DNA of 64,000 nucleotides from Pseudomonadota bacterium (lineage in GTDB: Bacteria > Pseudomonadota > Gammaproteobacteria > Burkholderiales > Burkholderiaceae_C): assembly GCA_021815805.1 (NCBI GenBank), contig JAKAZQ010000004.1, positions 1-64,000 on the forward strand. Reading direction: 5' to 3'. Numbering within the stretch: the first letter of the stretch is position 1; every line of letters begins with the position of its first letter. Positions 19,722-31,267 of this stretch are shown piece by piece. The position numbers were made by a program, and so were the translations under genes. The notes under the pieces were generated by a model, which saw only the letters and a program-made list of their open reading frames with translations, did not search any database and was not told the DNA's origin.

Positions 19722-20377
19722 CCGGCGACCTCACGCGGCTGCGCGAACGACGCCAGCACGGTGCTGCTGGCGTGCACCTTGTCGCCGATGGACACCCTGG
19801 GCTGGGCATCCAGCGGCAGGTACAGGTCGACGCGGGAGCCGAAGCGAATGAACCCGAAGCGCTCGCCGCGGTGCAGGCTCTGGCCGGGGGCGACATAGCA
19901 CAGCACACGGCGGGCGATCAGCCCGGCCACCTGCACCACCGTGACGGTGCGCTCGCCACAGCGCATGACCAGCGCGTTGCGCTCGTTCTCCAGCGACGCC
20001 TTGTCCAGGTCGGCGTTGAAAAAACGCCCCGGGAAGTAGCGCACCTCGAGCACGTCGCCGTCCACCGGCGCGCGGTTGGAGTGGACGTTGAACACGTTCA
20101 TGAACACGCTGATGCGCAAGGCCTCGCGCTGCGCGTACGGGTCCTGCGAGCGCCCCAGCGAGACGATGCGCCCGTCGGCCGGCGACACCACGGCCAGCGG
20201 ATCCGTCGGCACGCGGCGCGGCGGGTCGCGGAAGAACTGCACCACGAATACGGCGACGATCCACAGCGGGATCGACCAGGCGAAGCCGGCAAACAGCCAT
20301 ACGAGCAGCGAGGCCACCAGCGCGGCGGCGATGAACGGCCAGCCCTCGCGGGCCAGGATCGGGTGCGGGTAGTCCAT
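19718..20377 (-). CDS. psd: Phosphatidylserine decarboxylase proenzyme (short type)
   Basis: [37 protein letters not shown] with autocleavage G-S. Confidence 0.93.
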   Translation of the reverse strand: MDYPHPILAREGWPFIAAALVASLLVWLFAGFAWSIPLWIVAVFVVQFFRDPPRRVPTDPLAVVSPADGRIVSLGRSQDPYAQREALRISVFMNVFNVHSNRAPVDGDVLEVRYFPGRFFNADLDKASLENERNALVMRCGERTVTVVQVAGLIARRVLCYVAPGQSLHRGERFGFIRFGSRVDLYLPLDAQPRVSIGDKVHASSTVLASFAQPREVAG

Positions 20378-20556
20378 AGGGACAAGTGTAGCGGCGGCGG
20401 CGCGAAAGGCGGCGCGGGCCCGGGCTGCTAAGCTTGCCGGCAGGCCGATGCCGCCGAGCCGGCATCGCGCATCGCGCCCTTCCGGCGGCGCACGCCGCGC
20501 GCGCGCGGCGTCGCGGGGGGCGCACTTCCGCCCCCAGCCTGCCGAGGATCCGCCGC

Positions 20557-21105
20557 ATGCCGCTTCGCCCGCGCCCTTCCCATGCCCCCCTGCTTGCCGC
20601 TTTGCTGGCCGGCGGCGTCGTCGCGGCCACGCCCGCGCTGGCCGCGGCTGCCGCACTCAAGCCCGGCCTGTGGAGCTATTCCCTGCTCACGCGCCGCGGC
20701 GACGGCCCGCCGATGAACCTGGCGCAGATGCTGCGCAGCCTGCCCGCCGCCGCGCGCCCGCGGGTGGAGGCCCGCCTGCGCGCGCAGGGCATGGGCATCG
20801 GCCCGGACGGCGGGTTGCGCATCTGCCTCGATGCCGGCTCGCTGTCCGCCGGGCACCCGCCGCTGCACCTGCCCGGGCGCTGCACCGAGCACTGGAAGCT
20901 GAGCGCGCCGGGCGACTGGAACTTCCACTACGCCTGCACCCAACCGACGGTGGACGGACGCGGCAGCCTGCGCATCAGCGCGCCGACCTCCTACGCGTCG
21001 GACTACACGGTCACGGGCCCGCAGGGCAGCGTATCGGGCAGCGCGCACGCGCACTGGCTCGCCAGTGCCTGCGGCGGCGTGCCGCCGCTGGGCATGGCGC
21101 GCTGA
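20557..21105 (+). CDS. DUF3617-type secreted protein
   Basis: Signal peptide; [22 protein letters not shown]...WHF-like core typical of DUF3617. Confidence 0.55.
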   Translation: MPLRPRPSHAPLLAALLAGGVVAATPALAAAAALKPGLWSYSLLTRRGDGPPMNLAQMLRSLPAAARPRVEARLRAQGMGIGPDGGLRICLDAGSLSAGHPPLHLPGRCTEHWKLSAPGDWNFHYACTQPTVDGRGSLRISAPTSYASDYTVTGPQGSVSGSAHAHWLASACGGVPPLGMAR

Positions 21106-21163
21106 CGGGCGCGAAGGGTCGCGCCGGGGCCCGCACGGCTTGCGGAAGGGTGCCTGACCCAAA

Positions 21164-21190
21164 AACGCAACGCACCCGTTGCGTTGCGTT
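21164..21190. promoter_or_regulatory. Perfect 10-bp inverted repeat AACGCAACGC-N7-GCGTTGCGTT, candidate operator
   Basis: Read directly; 68 bp upstream of the 21258 ORF and in the module that contains a TetR gene. Confidence 0.5.
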
Positions 21191-21257
21191 AACAAGCGGA
21201 CTACAGTGGTGTCCAACGGAGGTCGCACAGACCACCCAGTCCTGGAGGAACCACGCC

Positions 21258-21632
21258 ATGAACACCCCGCGCATCGCCCGCACCGCTCTCGTCGCCGCGC
21301 TCGCTTTCGGGCTCGCCGCGGCCGCTCCCGCCTGGGCCGACGGCTACTACGGCCACGAGGATCACGACGGCTTCGGCCCGGCCGCGGTGATCGCCGGAAT
21401 CGCCGCGGCGGTGATCGCCGCGCCCTACGTCTTCGGCGGTGCGCGCGTGGTCGCGCCGGCGCCGGTCTATGCGCCGCCGCCGGTGCAGTACGCGCCGCCG
21501 GTGGTCTACGCACCGCCGACCTACGCCTACACGCCGCCGCCCGCCTACGTGGTGGCCCCGGCGCCGGCCTATTACGGCCACCGCGACGGCTGGCATCGCC
21601 AAGAAGGCTGGCGCGGCGAAGACGACCGCTGA
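21258..21632 (+). CDS. Small secreted Pro/Tyr/Ala-rich protein
   Basis: Signal peptide ...AAAAPAWADGYYGHEDHDG, then APPPVQYAPPVVYAPPTYAYTPPP. Confidence 0.65.
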   Translation: MNTPRIARTALVAALAFGLAAAAPAWADGYYGHEDHDGFGPAAVIAGIAAAVIAAPYVFGGARVVAPAPVYAPPPVQYAPPVVYAPPTYAYTPPPAYVVAPAPAYYGHRDGWHRQEGWRGEDDR

Positions 21633-21637
21633 GTCGC

Positions 21638-22339
21638 ATGCCCGGACCAGCCGACGCCGGCGTCGCCGCGTCGCGCGGCGGTCGCCCGTCGCGGGAAGCC
21701 GCGCGCCAGTTGCGCGAACGCATTCTCGACGCGGCCACCGACCTGATGCTGGAGCAGGGCTACGGCTCCACCAGCATCGAGGCCGTGGCCGCGCGCGCCG
21801 GCGTCTCCAAGCGCACGCTCTACCACCGCTTCGCCGACAAGGGCGCGCTGGTGCAGGCGGTGGTCGGGCGTGTCGTCGACGCGGCGCGCCCGGCGGATGC
21901 GGCGCCGGCGGCGCCCGAGGATCTCGCGTCCAGGCTGCAGGCATTCGGCCGCCAGGCGCTGCGCGCGGCGCTGTCGCCGCGCGTGCTCGCGCTGTACCGG
22001 CTGATCATCGGCGAATCCCACCGCTTCCCCGACCTGCTGAGCGCGGTCGCCATGTCCGGAGGGCGCGCGCAGGCAGTGCGGCAGCTGTCGGCGTGGATGC
22101 GCCAGGAGCTGCCGGGGCTCGACGAGCAAGCCGCCGAGTTCGCCGCGCAGCAGTTTCTGCAGATGCTGGTGTCCCTGCCCCAGCTGCGCGCCATGGGCAT
22201 CGGCGCGCCGATGTCGCCCGAGGAAGGCGAGCAATGGGTGCAGCGCAGCGTGCGCCTGCTGCTCGACGGCCTGCGCGTCGCGGGCGGCGCGCAGGCTCCG
22301 GCTACGCCGTCCGGCGTGCCGTGTGCTTCACGGCGCTGA
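21638..22339 (+). CDS. TetR/AcrR-family regulator
   Basis: ILDAATDLMLEQGYGSTSIEAVAARAGVSKRTLYHRFADKGALVQAVV. Confidence 0.92.
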   Translation: MPGPADAGVAASRGGRPSREAARQLRERILDAATDLMLEQGYGSTSIEAVAARAGVSKRTLYHRFADKGALVQAVVGRVVDAARPADAAPAAPEDLASRLQAFGRQALRAALSPRVLALYRLIIGESHRFPDLLSAVAMSGGRAQAVRQLSAWMRQELPGLDEQAAEFAAQQFLQMLVSLPQLRAMGIGAPMSPEEGEQWVQRSVRLLLDGLRVAGGAQAPATPSGVPCASRR

Positions 22340-22381
22340 CGCGGCGCCCCGGCGCGAGCGCCGGAGCCGGCCTCGGCCGCT

Positions 22382-23548
<1,167 letters not shown>

Positions 23549-24040
23549 TTACACGCGCAGCACGCGCTCGCCGCGGCTGATGCCGCTGGCGCCGGTGCGC
23601 ACCGTCTCCAGGATCGAGGTGCGCTCGACGGCCTGCAGGAAGGCATCGAGCTTGGCCTCGTCGCCGGTGAGTTCGATGGTGTAGCTCTTGTCGGTGACGT
23701 CGATCACGCGGCCGCGGAAAATGTCGGCCATGCGCTTCATTTCCTCGCGCTCCTTGCCGACCGCGCGCAGCTTGATGAGCATCAGCTCGCGCTCGATGTA
23801 GTTGGCCTCGGTCAGGTCGACCACCTTGACCACGTCGATCAGGCGATTCAGGTGCTTGGTGATCTGCTCGATCACGTCGCTCGAGCCGCGCGTGACGATG
23901 GTCATGCGCGACAACGACGGATCCTCGGTCGCGGCCACCGACAGGGACTCGATGTTGTAGCCGCGCGCGGCGAACAGGTCGACCACGCGCGACAGGGCTC
24001 CGGGCTCGTTCTCGAGCAGCACGGCGATGATGTGTTTCAC
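23549..24040 (-). CDS. ilvH: Acetolactate synthase small subunit
   Basis: MKHIIAVLLENEPGALSRVVDLFAARGYNIESLSVAATEDPSLSRMTIVT. Confidence 0.97.
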   Translation of the reverse strand: MKHIIAVLLENEPGALSRVVDLFAARGYNIESLSVAATEDPSLSRMTIVTRGSSDVIEQITKHLNRLIDVVKVVDLTEANYIERELMLIKLRAVGKEREEMKRMADIFRGRVIDVTDKSYTIELTGDEAKLDAFLQAVERTSILETVRTGASGISRGERVLRV

Positions 24041-24069
24041 GTACGGACTCCTCCCCGGGCTTCGCGCGT

Positions 24070-24102
24070 CGCCGGTAAGCGGCGCCTGGCTCCGGAGTCA
24101 GG
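24070..24102 (-). ncRNA. Candidate paired hairpins in ilvI-ilvH intergenic leader
   Basis: CGCCG-gtaag-CGGCG (24070-24084) and CCTGgctccggagtCAGG (24085-24102) lie adjacent just upstream of ilvH. Confidence 0.35.
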
Positions 24103-24146
24103 TGGGAAAGGGCCGCGCCGCACGACGCCGGGCGCGGCGACGGATC

Positions 24147-25958
24147 TCAGAGGTCCTCGGACCCCAGCAGCATGTTGGTGATGCCCTTGCCGGCCTGCAC
24201 CATCGGCCACACGTTGCTCGTCGGATCGATGACGAATTCGATGAACACCGTGCGATCCTTCATCGCCAGCGCCTGCTGCAGCGCCTCGCGCACCTGCGAC
24301 GGCTTGTGCACGCGCATGCCGACGTGGCCGTAGGCTTCGGCCAGCTTGACGAAATCCGGCAGGGAATCCATGTAGGAGTGCGAATAGCGTCCGGCATATT
24401 CGATCTCCTGCCACTGACGCACCATCCCCAGGTAGCCGTTGTTGAGCAGAAGCACTTTCACCGGTGTGCCGTATTGCAGGCAGGTGGCGAGCTCCTGGAT
24501 GTTCATCTGGATCGAACCGTCGCCGGTGATGACCACGCACTCGGCATCGGGGCGCGCCAGCTTGATGCCCATCGCGTATGGCAGGCCGACGCCCATCGTG
24601 CCCAGCCCCCCGGAGTTGATCCAGCGCCGCGGATGGTCGAAGCGGTAGTACTGGGCCGCCCACATCTGGTGCTGTCCGACGTCGGAGCAGATGTAGGTTT
24701 CCTGCTCGCGCGTGAGCTCGTGCAGGGTCTCGATCACGAACTGCGGCTTGATCACGTCGTCCGAGCGCTCGTAGCTCAGGCACTCGCGCCTGCGCCACTC
24801 GTTGATCTGCTTCCACCACGCCGCCATCGCCGCGCTGTCGGGCTTGCGACCCTCGGCGAGCTGCTGCTCGATCTGCTCGATCAGGTCCGACAGCACCTCG
24901 CCGACGTCGCCGACGATCGGGATGTCGACCTTCACGCGCTTGGAGATGCTCGAGGGGTCGATGTCGATGTGCACGATCTTGCGCTCGACCTGGGCGAAGT
25001 CCTTCGGGTTGCCGATGACGCGATCGTCGAAGCGCGCGCCGACCGCCAGCACGACGTCGCTGTGCTGCATCGCCATGTTGGCCTCGTAGGTCCCGTGCAT
25101 GCCCAGCATGCCGAGGAACTTCGGGTCGCTGCCGGGAATCGCCCCAAGGCCCATCAGGGTGTTGGTGCACGGCAGCTGCAGCAGCTCGGCCAGGCGCCGC
25201 AACTTGTCGGACGCCTCGGCCAGCACCACCCCGCCGCCGCTGTACAGGTAGGGACGCTTGGCCTGCAGCAGCAGTTGCACGGCCTTGCGGATCTGCCCGC
25301 TATGCCCCTTGCGCACCGGGTTGTAGGAGCGCAGGTTGAGTTCTTCCGGATAGTGGAAGGCGGCGGTGGCGACCGAGACGTCCTTCGGGATGTCCACGAC
25401 CACCGGCCCGGGGCGTCCGCTGCGCGCGATGTGAAACGCCTTCTTGACCGTCAGCGCCAGGTCGCGCACGTCCTTGACCAGAAAGTTGTGCTTGACGATC
25501 GGGCGCGTGATGCCCACCGTGTCGCACTCCTGGAACGCGTCCAGGCCGATGGCGTGGGTGGGCACCTGGCCCGTGATCACCACCATCGGGATCGAATCCA
25601 TGTAGGCGGTGGCGATGCCGGTCACCGCGTTGGTCGCCCCGGGCCCCGAGGTCACCAGGCAGACGCCGACATCACCGGTGGCGCGCGCATAGCCGTCGGC
25701 CGCGTGCACCGCGCCCTGTTCGTGGCGCACCAGCACGTGCTGGATGTCCTTTTGCTTGTACAGCGCATCGTAGATGTAGAGCACCGCCCCGCCGGGGTAG
25801 CCCCAGATGTGCTTGACACCCTCGCGCTGCAGGCAGCGCACCAGGATCTCGGATCCGCTGATCTCGGAGCCGGCGTGCGTGCCGGGCTGGGTGGACTGGG
25901 AGGGTTCCGTCGCGAAGGACGGTTGTGCCGCGCCGCGCGCGGTAGTGGCTGTATCCAT
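24147..25958 (-). CDS. ilvI: Acetolactate synthase large subunit
   Basis: ThDP enzyme motifs GGAVLYIYDALYKQ..LVRHEQGAVHAADGYARATG; GDGSIQMNIQELATCLQYGTPVKVLLLNNGYLGMVRQWQ. Confidence 0.95.
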   Translation of the reverse strand: MDTATTARGAAQPSFATEPSQSTQPGTHAGSEISGSEILVRCLQREGVKHIWGYPGGAVLYIYDALYKQKDIQHVLVRHEQGAVHAADGYARATGDVGVCLVTSGPGATNAVTGIATAYMDSIPMVVITGQVPTHAIGLDAFQECDTVGITRPIVKHNFLVKDVRDLALTVKKAFHIARSGRPGPVVVDIPKDVSVATAAFHYPEELNLRSYNPVRKGHSGQIRKAVQLLLQAKRPYLYSGGGVVLAEASDKLRRLAELLQLPCTNTLMGLGAIPGSDPKFLGMLGMHGTYEANMAMQHSDVVLAVGARFDDRVIGNPKDFAQVERKIVHIDIDPSSISKRVKVDIPIVGDVGEVLSDLIEQIEQQLAEGRKPDSAAMAAWWKQINEWRRRECLSYERSDDVIKPQFVIETLHELTREQETYICSDVGQHQMWAAQYYRFDHPRRWINSGGLGTMGVGLPYAMGIKLARPDAECVVITGDGSIQMNIQELATCLQYGTPVKVLLLNNGYLGMVRQWQEIEYAGRYSHSYMDSLPDFVKLAEAYGHVGMRVHKPSQVREALQQALAMKDRTVFIEFVIDPTSNVWPMVQAGKGITNMLLGSEDL

Positions 25959-26265
25959 GACTGACCTCGTTGAATTTCTCTGACGAAAAACCGTAGGCGT
26001 CTCTCCACCCAGGCTCGTGACCTGGCTTCGAGACTCGTTGCGCGTGTTCGCCGGGGCCGCTGGCATGCCTGCCGGTCGGTCGGTGCGATCCACGGTTGCT
26101 GCGAACCAACCGGGAACGGCACCTGAAGCGCCGGCGCTCCGGATATGCGCCGACGACTGCGCGGCCCGTGATAGGCACGAACACGTGAAACGCTCGAAGT
26201 GTAATGCGGCGGCGCATCATGAACAAGGAATTTTGCGTCGCCAGTTGCGGGCATCCCCCGTCGAA

Positions 26266-26778
26266 TCAGGCGTCGGGCGGACGGCTGGCGCGTCGCAGCA
26301 GGCAAATCGCGCTGGCCGCGATGCCTTCCTGGCGCCCGACGAAGCCCAGGCGCTCGGCGGTCTTGGCCTTCACGTTGACGAACTCGGGCCGCATGCCCAT
26401 GGCCTCGGCGATGCGTTGTTGCATCGCCGCCCGGTACGGCGCCAGACGCGGGACCTGCGCATGCACCGTGCAATCCACGTTCACCGGCTCCCAGCCGAGC
26501 GCGCGCACGTCTTGCATGGCCCGCGCGAGCAGCACGCGCGAGTCGGCGCCGGCGTGGCGCGGATCGCTGTCGGGGAACACGCCGCCGATGTCGCCGAGCC
26601 CGGCGGCTCCGAGCAGCGCATCGGTGATCGCGTGCAGCAGCACGTCGGCATCCGAATGCCCCAGCAGGCCTTGAGCATGATCGATGTCGACCCCGCCCAG
26701 GCGCAGACGGCGACCCGGCACCAGCGCATGCACGTCGTCGCCGAGGCCGACCCGGTACTCCCACGCCGGCTCATGCAT
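26266..26778 (-). CDS. ispF: 2-C-methyl-D-erythritol 2,4-cyclodiphosphate synthase
   Basis: [36 protein letters not shown]...[23 protein letters not shown]. Confidence 0.95.
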   Translation of the reverse strand: MHEPAWEYRVGLGDDVHALVPGRRLRLGGVDIDHAQGLLGHSDADVLLHAITDALLGAAGLGDIGGVFPDSDPRHAGADSRVLLARAMQDVRALGWEPVNVDCTVHAQVPRLAPYRAAMQQRIAEAMGMRPEFVNVKAKTAERLGFVGRQEGIAASAICLLRRASRPPDA

Positions 26779-27511
26779 GGGCCTGCTCCGCGCAAAGCCC
26801 GGCCTGCCTGGCGCGACGCAGCAGCACGGCCTCGGCCAGTTCGAGGTCGCCCGGCAGCGTGACCTTGAAATTGTGTGCATCGCCGGGCACCAGCAAAGGG
26901 TGCAGCCCGAGCGATTCGATGGCCGAGGCTTCGTCGGTCAGCGTGTCGATCCGGTTCGCGTCGATGGCCTGCGCGAGCATGCCGATGCGGAACATCTGTG
27001 GCGTCTGCGCCTGCCACAGCCCGTCGCGCGCCAGCGTCTGCTCTGCGCGCGCCAGGGGCCTTTCACGCGATGCCGGTCCCGGCTGCGCGCGCTTCAAGGT
27101 GTCGGTCACCGGCTGCGCCAGCAGGCCGCCGACCGCGTCGGCCACGCAGGCGTCGATCAGGCGTTGCACCGCCTGCGGCGTGATGCAGCAGCGCGCCGCA
27201 TCGTGCACCAGCACCCAGTCGGCCGCCTGCGCGCCCTGCTGCAGCAGCCAGTCCAGCCCGGCGCGCACGCTGGCGGCGCGCGTGGCGCCGCCGCAGCGCG
27301 CCACGCGCAGGCGCGCATCGGCGGCCAGGCAGTCCTCGGCGCGCGCGTCGTCGGGCGCCACCACCACGATCAGCGCGCGCAGGCCGGAGCAGCCCAGCAG
27401 GGCGTCCACGGTGTGCGCCAGCATGGGCCGACCGGCCAGCTGCAGATACTGCTTGGGCTCGCCGGCTCCCAGGCGCGAACCCGAGCCGGCGGCGGGAATG
27501 AGGGCGTACAT
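26771..27511 (-). CDS. ispD: 2-C-methyl-D-erythritol 4-phosphate cytidylyltransferase
   Basis: [43 protein letters not shown]-like AQTPQMFR; overlaps ispF. Confidence 0.95.
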   Translation of the reverse strand: MYALIPAAGSGSRLGAGEPKQYLQLAGRPMLAHTVDALLGCSGLRALIVVVAPDDARAEDCLAADARLRVARCGGATRAASVRAGLDWLLQQGAQAADWVLVHDAARCCITPQAVQRLIDACVADAVGGLLAQPVTDTLKRAQPGPASRERPLARAEQTLARDGLWQAQTPQMFRIGMLAQAIDANRIDTLTDEASAIESLGLHPLLVPGDAHNFKVTLPGDLELAEAVLLRRARQAGLCAEQAHA

Positions 27512-27630
27512 GCGAGGCGTCAGGACTGCGGGTCAGGCGCAAGCATACGGGAGCCGGGCGGCGCGTCGCGCCACCCACGCGCGGCGGCCGACGCGAACGC
27601 GCCGGCGCGCCTGCTGCGAGAATTCCGGGA

Positions 27631-30600
27631 ATGCCCTCCTCGCCCTCCGCCGCCCAAGCCCAGATCCTGCCCGCGTTGCCGCCGCTGCGGGCGGGCCGAC
27701 GCCTCGTACTGCCGCGGCCGCCCGGCAGCGCCGACGCCCTGCTGCTGGCCGAACTCGGCGCGGCACGCCAAGGCGCGGCGCCGTGGCTGGTGGTCACCGC
27801 CGAGCCGGCCGACGCGCCGCGTCTGCTCGAGGAACTGGCCTGGTTCGCGCCGGAACTGCGCTGTGGCGCACTGCCCGACTGGGAAACCCTGCCGTACGAC
27901 GCGTTCTCGCCGCACCAGGACCTCGTGTCGGAGCGCCTGGCCACGCTGTGGTCCCTGCACCGCGGCGAACTCGACGTGGTGCTGGCGCCCGCCAGCACGG
28001 CCCTGCAACGCCTCGCGCCGGCGTCGTTCCTCGCCGCCACGACCTTTCACTTCGAAAAGGGGCAGGCGCTGGACGAGGCCGCGCTGCGCGCGCAACTCGT
28101 GCTGGCCGGCTACGCCCAGGTGACCCAGGTCGTGGCGCCCGGTGAGTACGCGGTGCGCGGCGGCCTGCTCGACCTGCATCCGATGGGCAGCGCGCTGCCG
28201 CTGCGCGTCGATCTGTTCGGCGACACCATCGAGTCCATCCACACCTTCGATCCGGACACGCAGCGCAGCCTCTACCCGGTGGACAGCGTGCGCCTGCTGC
28301 CGGGGCGCGAATTCCCGCTCGACGATGCCGCGCGCCAGGGTTTCCGTGCGCGCTGGCGCGAGCGCATCGACGGGGATCCGAGCCGCAGCCCGCTGTATCG
28401 GGACATCGCCGGCGGCGTCGCCGGGCCCGGCATCGAGTACTACCTGCCGCTGTTCTTCGAGCATACGGCGACGCTGCTCGACTATTGCGGCGAACACGCC
28501 GGCGTGCTGCTGCTGGGCGACGTCGCCGGCGCGATGCAACGCTTCTGGGCCGACACCAGCGAACGCTGGCGCCTGCTGCGCTCCGACCCGGAGCGGCCGG
28601 CGCTCGCGCCGGCCGAGCTGTACCTGCGCGACGAGGAGTTCTTCGTCGCCATACGGCAGCTGCCGCAACTGGCGCTGCGCGGGGCCGTGGCCGCGCCGCC
28701 GCCCGATGCGCCCGCCGACGCGCCCTGCACCACCCCGGACGACGCCGACGCGCTGCGCGTGGAGCCGGGCGACGCCCGCTTCGGCAGCGGCCTGCCCGAC
28801 CTGGCCATCGAGCGTCGCGCCGAGCAGCCGCTGCGGCGCCTGCAGGAATGGCTGGCGGCCGGTCGTCTGGCCGATCCGCCGCGACGGGTGCTGCTGTGCG
28901 CCGAGTCCCCGGGGCGGCGCGAGTCGCTGCTCGAGCTGCTGCGCGACGCCGGCCTGCAACCCCAGGCGCTGGATGCCTGGACGTCGATGCTGCAGGGCGA
29001 GCAGACCTTCGCACTCGCCGTGGCCCCGCTGGCCGCCGGTTTCGCGCTGCCCGGGCAGGGTCTCGCCGTGCTCACCGAGACCGAACTTCTGGCACTCGGA
29101 CCGGCGCAGCGCCGCCAGCGCCGCCAGGAACGCGCCAGCGACGTCGAGAACCTGATCCGGGATCTTTCGGAGCTCAAGCCCGGCGATCCCGTGGTGCACC
29201 AGCAGCACGGAATCGGACGCTACCAGGGCCTGGTGTCGCTGGACCTCGGCGACGGCCCGACCGAGTTGCTGCACATCCTGTACGACCGCGAGGCGTCGCT
29301 GTACGTCCCGGTGGCGCAACTGCACCTGATCGCGCGCTACAGCGGCGTCGACCCGGAGCACGCACCGCTGCACACCCTCGGATCCGGGCAGTGGGACAAG
29401 GCGCGGCGCAAGGCGGCCGAGCAGATCCGCGACACCGCGGCCGAACTGCTCAACCTGTACGCCAGGCGTGCCAGCCGCCCCGGGCACGCCTTCCGTTTCC
29501 CGGCGCAGGACTACGAGGCCTTCGCAGCCGGCTTCGGCTTCGAGGAAACCGCCGACCAGGCCGCCGCCATCCACGCCGTGGTGCAGGACATGGTGTCGGG
29601 CAAGCCGATGGATCGACTGGTCTGCGGCGACGTCGGCTTCGGCAAGACCGAGGTGGCGCTGCGCGCCGCCTTCGTCGCCGTCATGGGGGGGCGCCAGGTG
29701 GCGGTGCTGGCGCCGACCACGCTGCTCGCCGAGCAGCACGTGGAGACCTTCCGCAACCGCTTCGCCGACTGGCCGGTGCGCATCGCCGAGCTGTCGCGCT
29801 TTCGCACGACCAAGGAGGTGCGCGCCGCGCTGCAGGGTCTGGCCGACGGCACCGTGGACATCGCCATCGGCACGCACAAGCTGTTGTCGCAGGACGTTCG
29901 CTTCGATCGCCTCGGGCTGGTCATCGTCGACGAGGAGCACCGCTTCGGGGTGCGGCACAAGGAGGCGCTGAAGGCCTTGCGCGCGGAGGTGGACATGCTC
30001 ACGCTGACCGCCACGCCCATTCCCCGCACCATGGGCATGGCGATGGAGGGCCTGCGCGACCTGTCGGTGATCGCCACCGCGCCGCAGAAGCGCCTGGCCA
30101 TCAAGACCTTCGTGCGCAACGAGAGCAAGGCGGTGATCCGGGAGGCCGTGCTGCGCGAGATCAAGCGCGGCGGCCAGGTGTATTTCCTGCACAACGAGGT
30201 CGACAGCATCCAGCGCCGCAAGGAGATGCTGGCCGAGCTGATCCCGGAAGCGCGCATCGAGATCGCGCACGGCCAGATGCACGAGCGCGAACTCGAGCGC
30301 GTGATGCGCGATTTCCACGCCCAGCGCTTCAACCTGCTGCTGTGCTCGACGATCATCGAGACCGGCATCGACGTGCCGACCGCCAACACCATCGTGATCA
30401 GTCGCGCCGACAAGTTCGGGCTGGCGCAACTGCACCAGTTGCGCGGCCGCGTCGGACGATCCCACCACCAGGCCTACGCCTACCTGCTGGTGCCGGAGAT
30501 GCAGTCGCTGAGCAAGACCGCGCAGCAGCGCCTGGACGCCATCACCCAGATGGAGGAACTGGGCGCCGGGTTCTACCTGGCCATGCACGATCTGGAGATC

Positions 30601-31218
30601 CGCGGCGCCGGCGAGGCGCTCGGCGAGGCGCAGTCCGGCAACGTGCAGGAGGTCGGCTACCAGATGTACCTGGACATGCTCGGCGCCGCCGTGAAGGCGC
30701 TGAAGGCGGGGCACGAACCGGATCTGCTGCGCCCGCTCGGCGTGACCACCGAGATCAACCTGCACGAGCCGGCGCTGCTGCCGCAGGACTACTGCCCGGA
30801 CGTCAACGCGCGCCTGAACCTGTACAAGCGCCTGGCCAGCGCCGGCTCGGAGGACACCTTGCGGCAGGTGGCCGAGGAAGTCGTCGACCGCTTCGGGCGC
30901 ATGCCGCCGGCCGCCCTCAACTTGCTGGAGACCCATCGCCTGCGTCTGCTCGCCGAGCGCTACGGCGTGGTGCGGGTCGACGCCGCGGAACAGCTCACGC
31001 TGCTGCATTTCCGTGCCGAGGCGCCGATCGACCCCGCGCGCATCATCTGGCTGGTGCAGAATCACCGCCACGTGCGGCTCGCCGGCAACGACCGCCTGCG
31101 CATCGAGCGCGCCGCCCCGGACGCCGCGGCGCGTGCGCGACTGGTGCGCGACACGCTGCGCCTGCTCGGCGAGCCGCGCGTCGCCGCCAGCGCCTCCACC
31201 GCCACCTCCACCGACTGA
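27631..31218 (+). CDS. mfd: Transcription-repair coupling factor
   Basis: GDPVVHQQHGIGRYQGL; CGDVGFGKTEVALRAAF; VDEEHRFGVRHKE; full-length 1195 aa. Confidence 0.97.
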   Translation: MPSSPSAAQAQILPALPPLRAGRRLVLPRPPGSADALLLAELGAARQGAAPWLVVTAEPADAPRLLEELAWFAPELRCGALPDWETLPYDAFSPHQDLVSERLATLWSLHRGELDVVLAPASTALQRLAPASFLAATTFHFEKGQALDEAALRAQLVLAGYAQVTQVVAPGEYAVRGGLLDLHPMGSALPLRVDLFGDTIESIHTFDPDTQRSLYPVDSVRLLPGREFPLDDAARQGFRARWRERIDGDPSRSPLYRDIAGGVAGPGIEYYLPLFFEHTATLLDYCGEHAGVLLLGDVAGAMQRFWADTSERWRLLRSDPERPALAPAELYLRDEEFFVAIRQLPQLALRGAVAAPPPDAPADAPCTTPDDADALRVEPGDARFGSGLPDLAIERRAEQPLRRLQEWLAAGRLADPPRRVLLCAESPGRRESLLELLRDAGLQPQALDAWTSMLQGEQTFALAVAPLAAGFALPGQGLAVLTETELLALGPAQRRQRRQERASDVENLIRDLSELKPGDPVVHQQHGIGRYQGLVSLDLGDGPTELLHILYDREASLYVPVAQLHLIARYSGVDPEHAPLHTLGSGQWDKARRKAAEQIRDTAAELLNLYARRASRPGHAFRFPAQDYEAFAAGFGFEETADQAAAIHAVVQDMVSGKPMDRLVCGDVGFGKTEVALRAAFVAVMGGRQVAVLAPTTLLAEQHVETFRNRFADWPVRIAELSRFRTTKEVRAALQGLADGTVDIAIGTHKLLSQDVRFDRLGLVIVDEEHRFGVRHKEALKALRAEVDMLTLTATPIPRTMGMAMEGLRDLSVIATAPQKRLAIKTFVRNESKAVIREAVLREIKRGGQVYFLHNEVDSIQRRKEMLAELIPEARIEIAHGQMHERELERVMRDFHAQRFNLLLCSTIIETGIDVPTANTIVISRADKFGLAQLHQLRGRVGRSHHQAYAYLLVPEMQSLSKTAQQRLDAITQMEELGAGFYLAMHDLEIRGAGEALGEAQSGNVQEVGYQMYLDMLGAAVKALKAGHEPDLLRPLGVTTEINLHEPALLPQDYCPDVNARLNLYKRLASAGSEDTLRQVAEEVVDRFGRMPPAALNLLETHRLRLLAERYGVVRVDAAEQLTLLHFRAEAPIDPARIIWLVQNHRHVRLAGNDRLRIERAAPDAAARARLVRDTLRLLGEPRVAASASTATSTD

Positions 31219-31267
31219 CGCGGCCAGCGTCGCCTGCCCTGTCGCCACCCCAGTGCCGCCCCAGCCC

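Noticed and set aside
22349-22364. CCGGCG-CGAG-CGCCGG hairpin between tetR and ilvC
   Set aside because: No U-run on either strand; not called as an intrinsic terminator.
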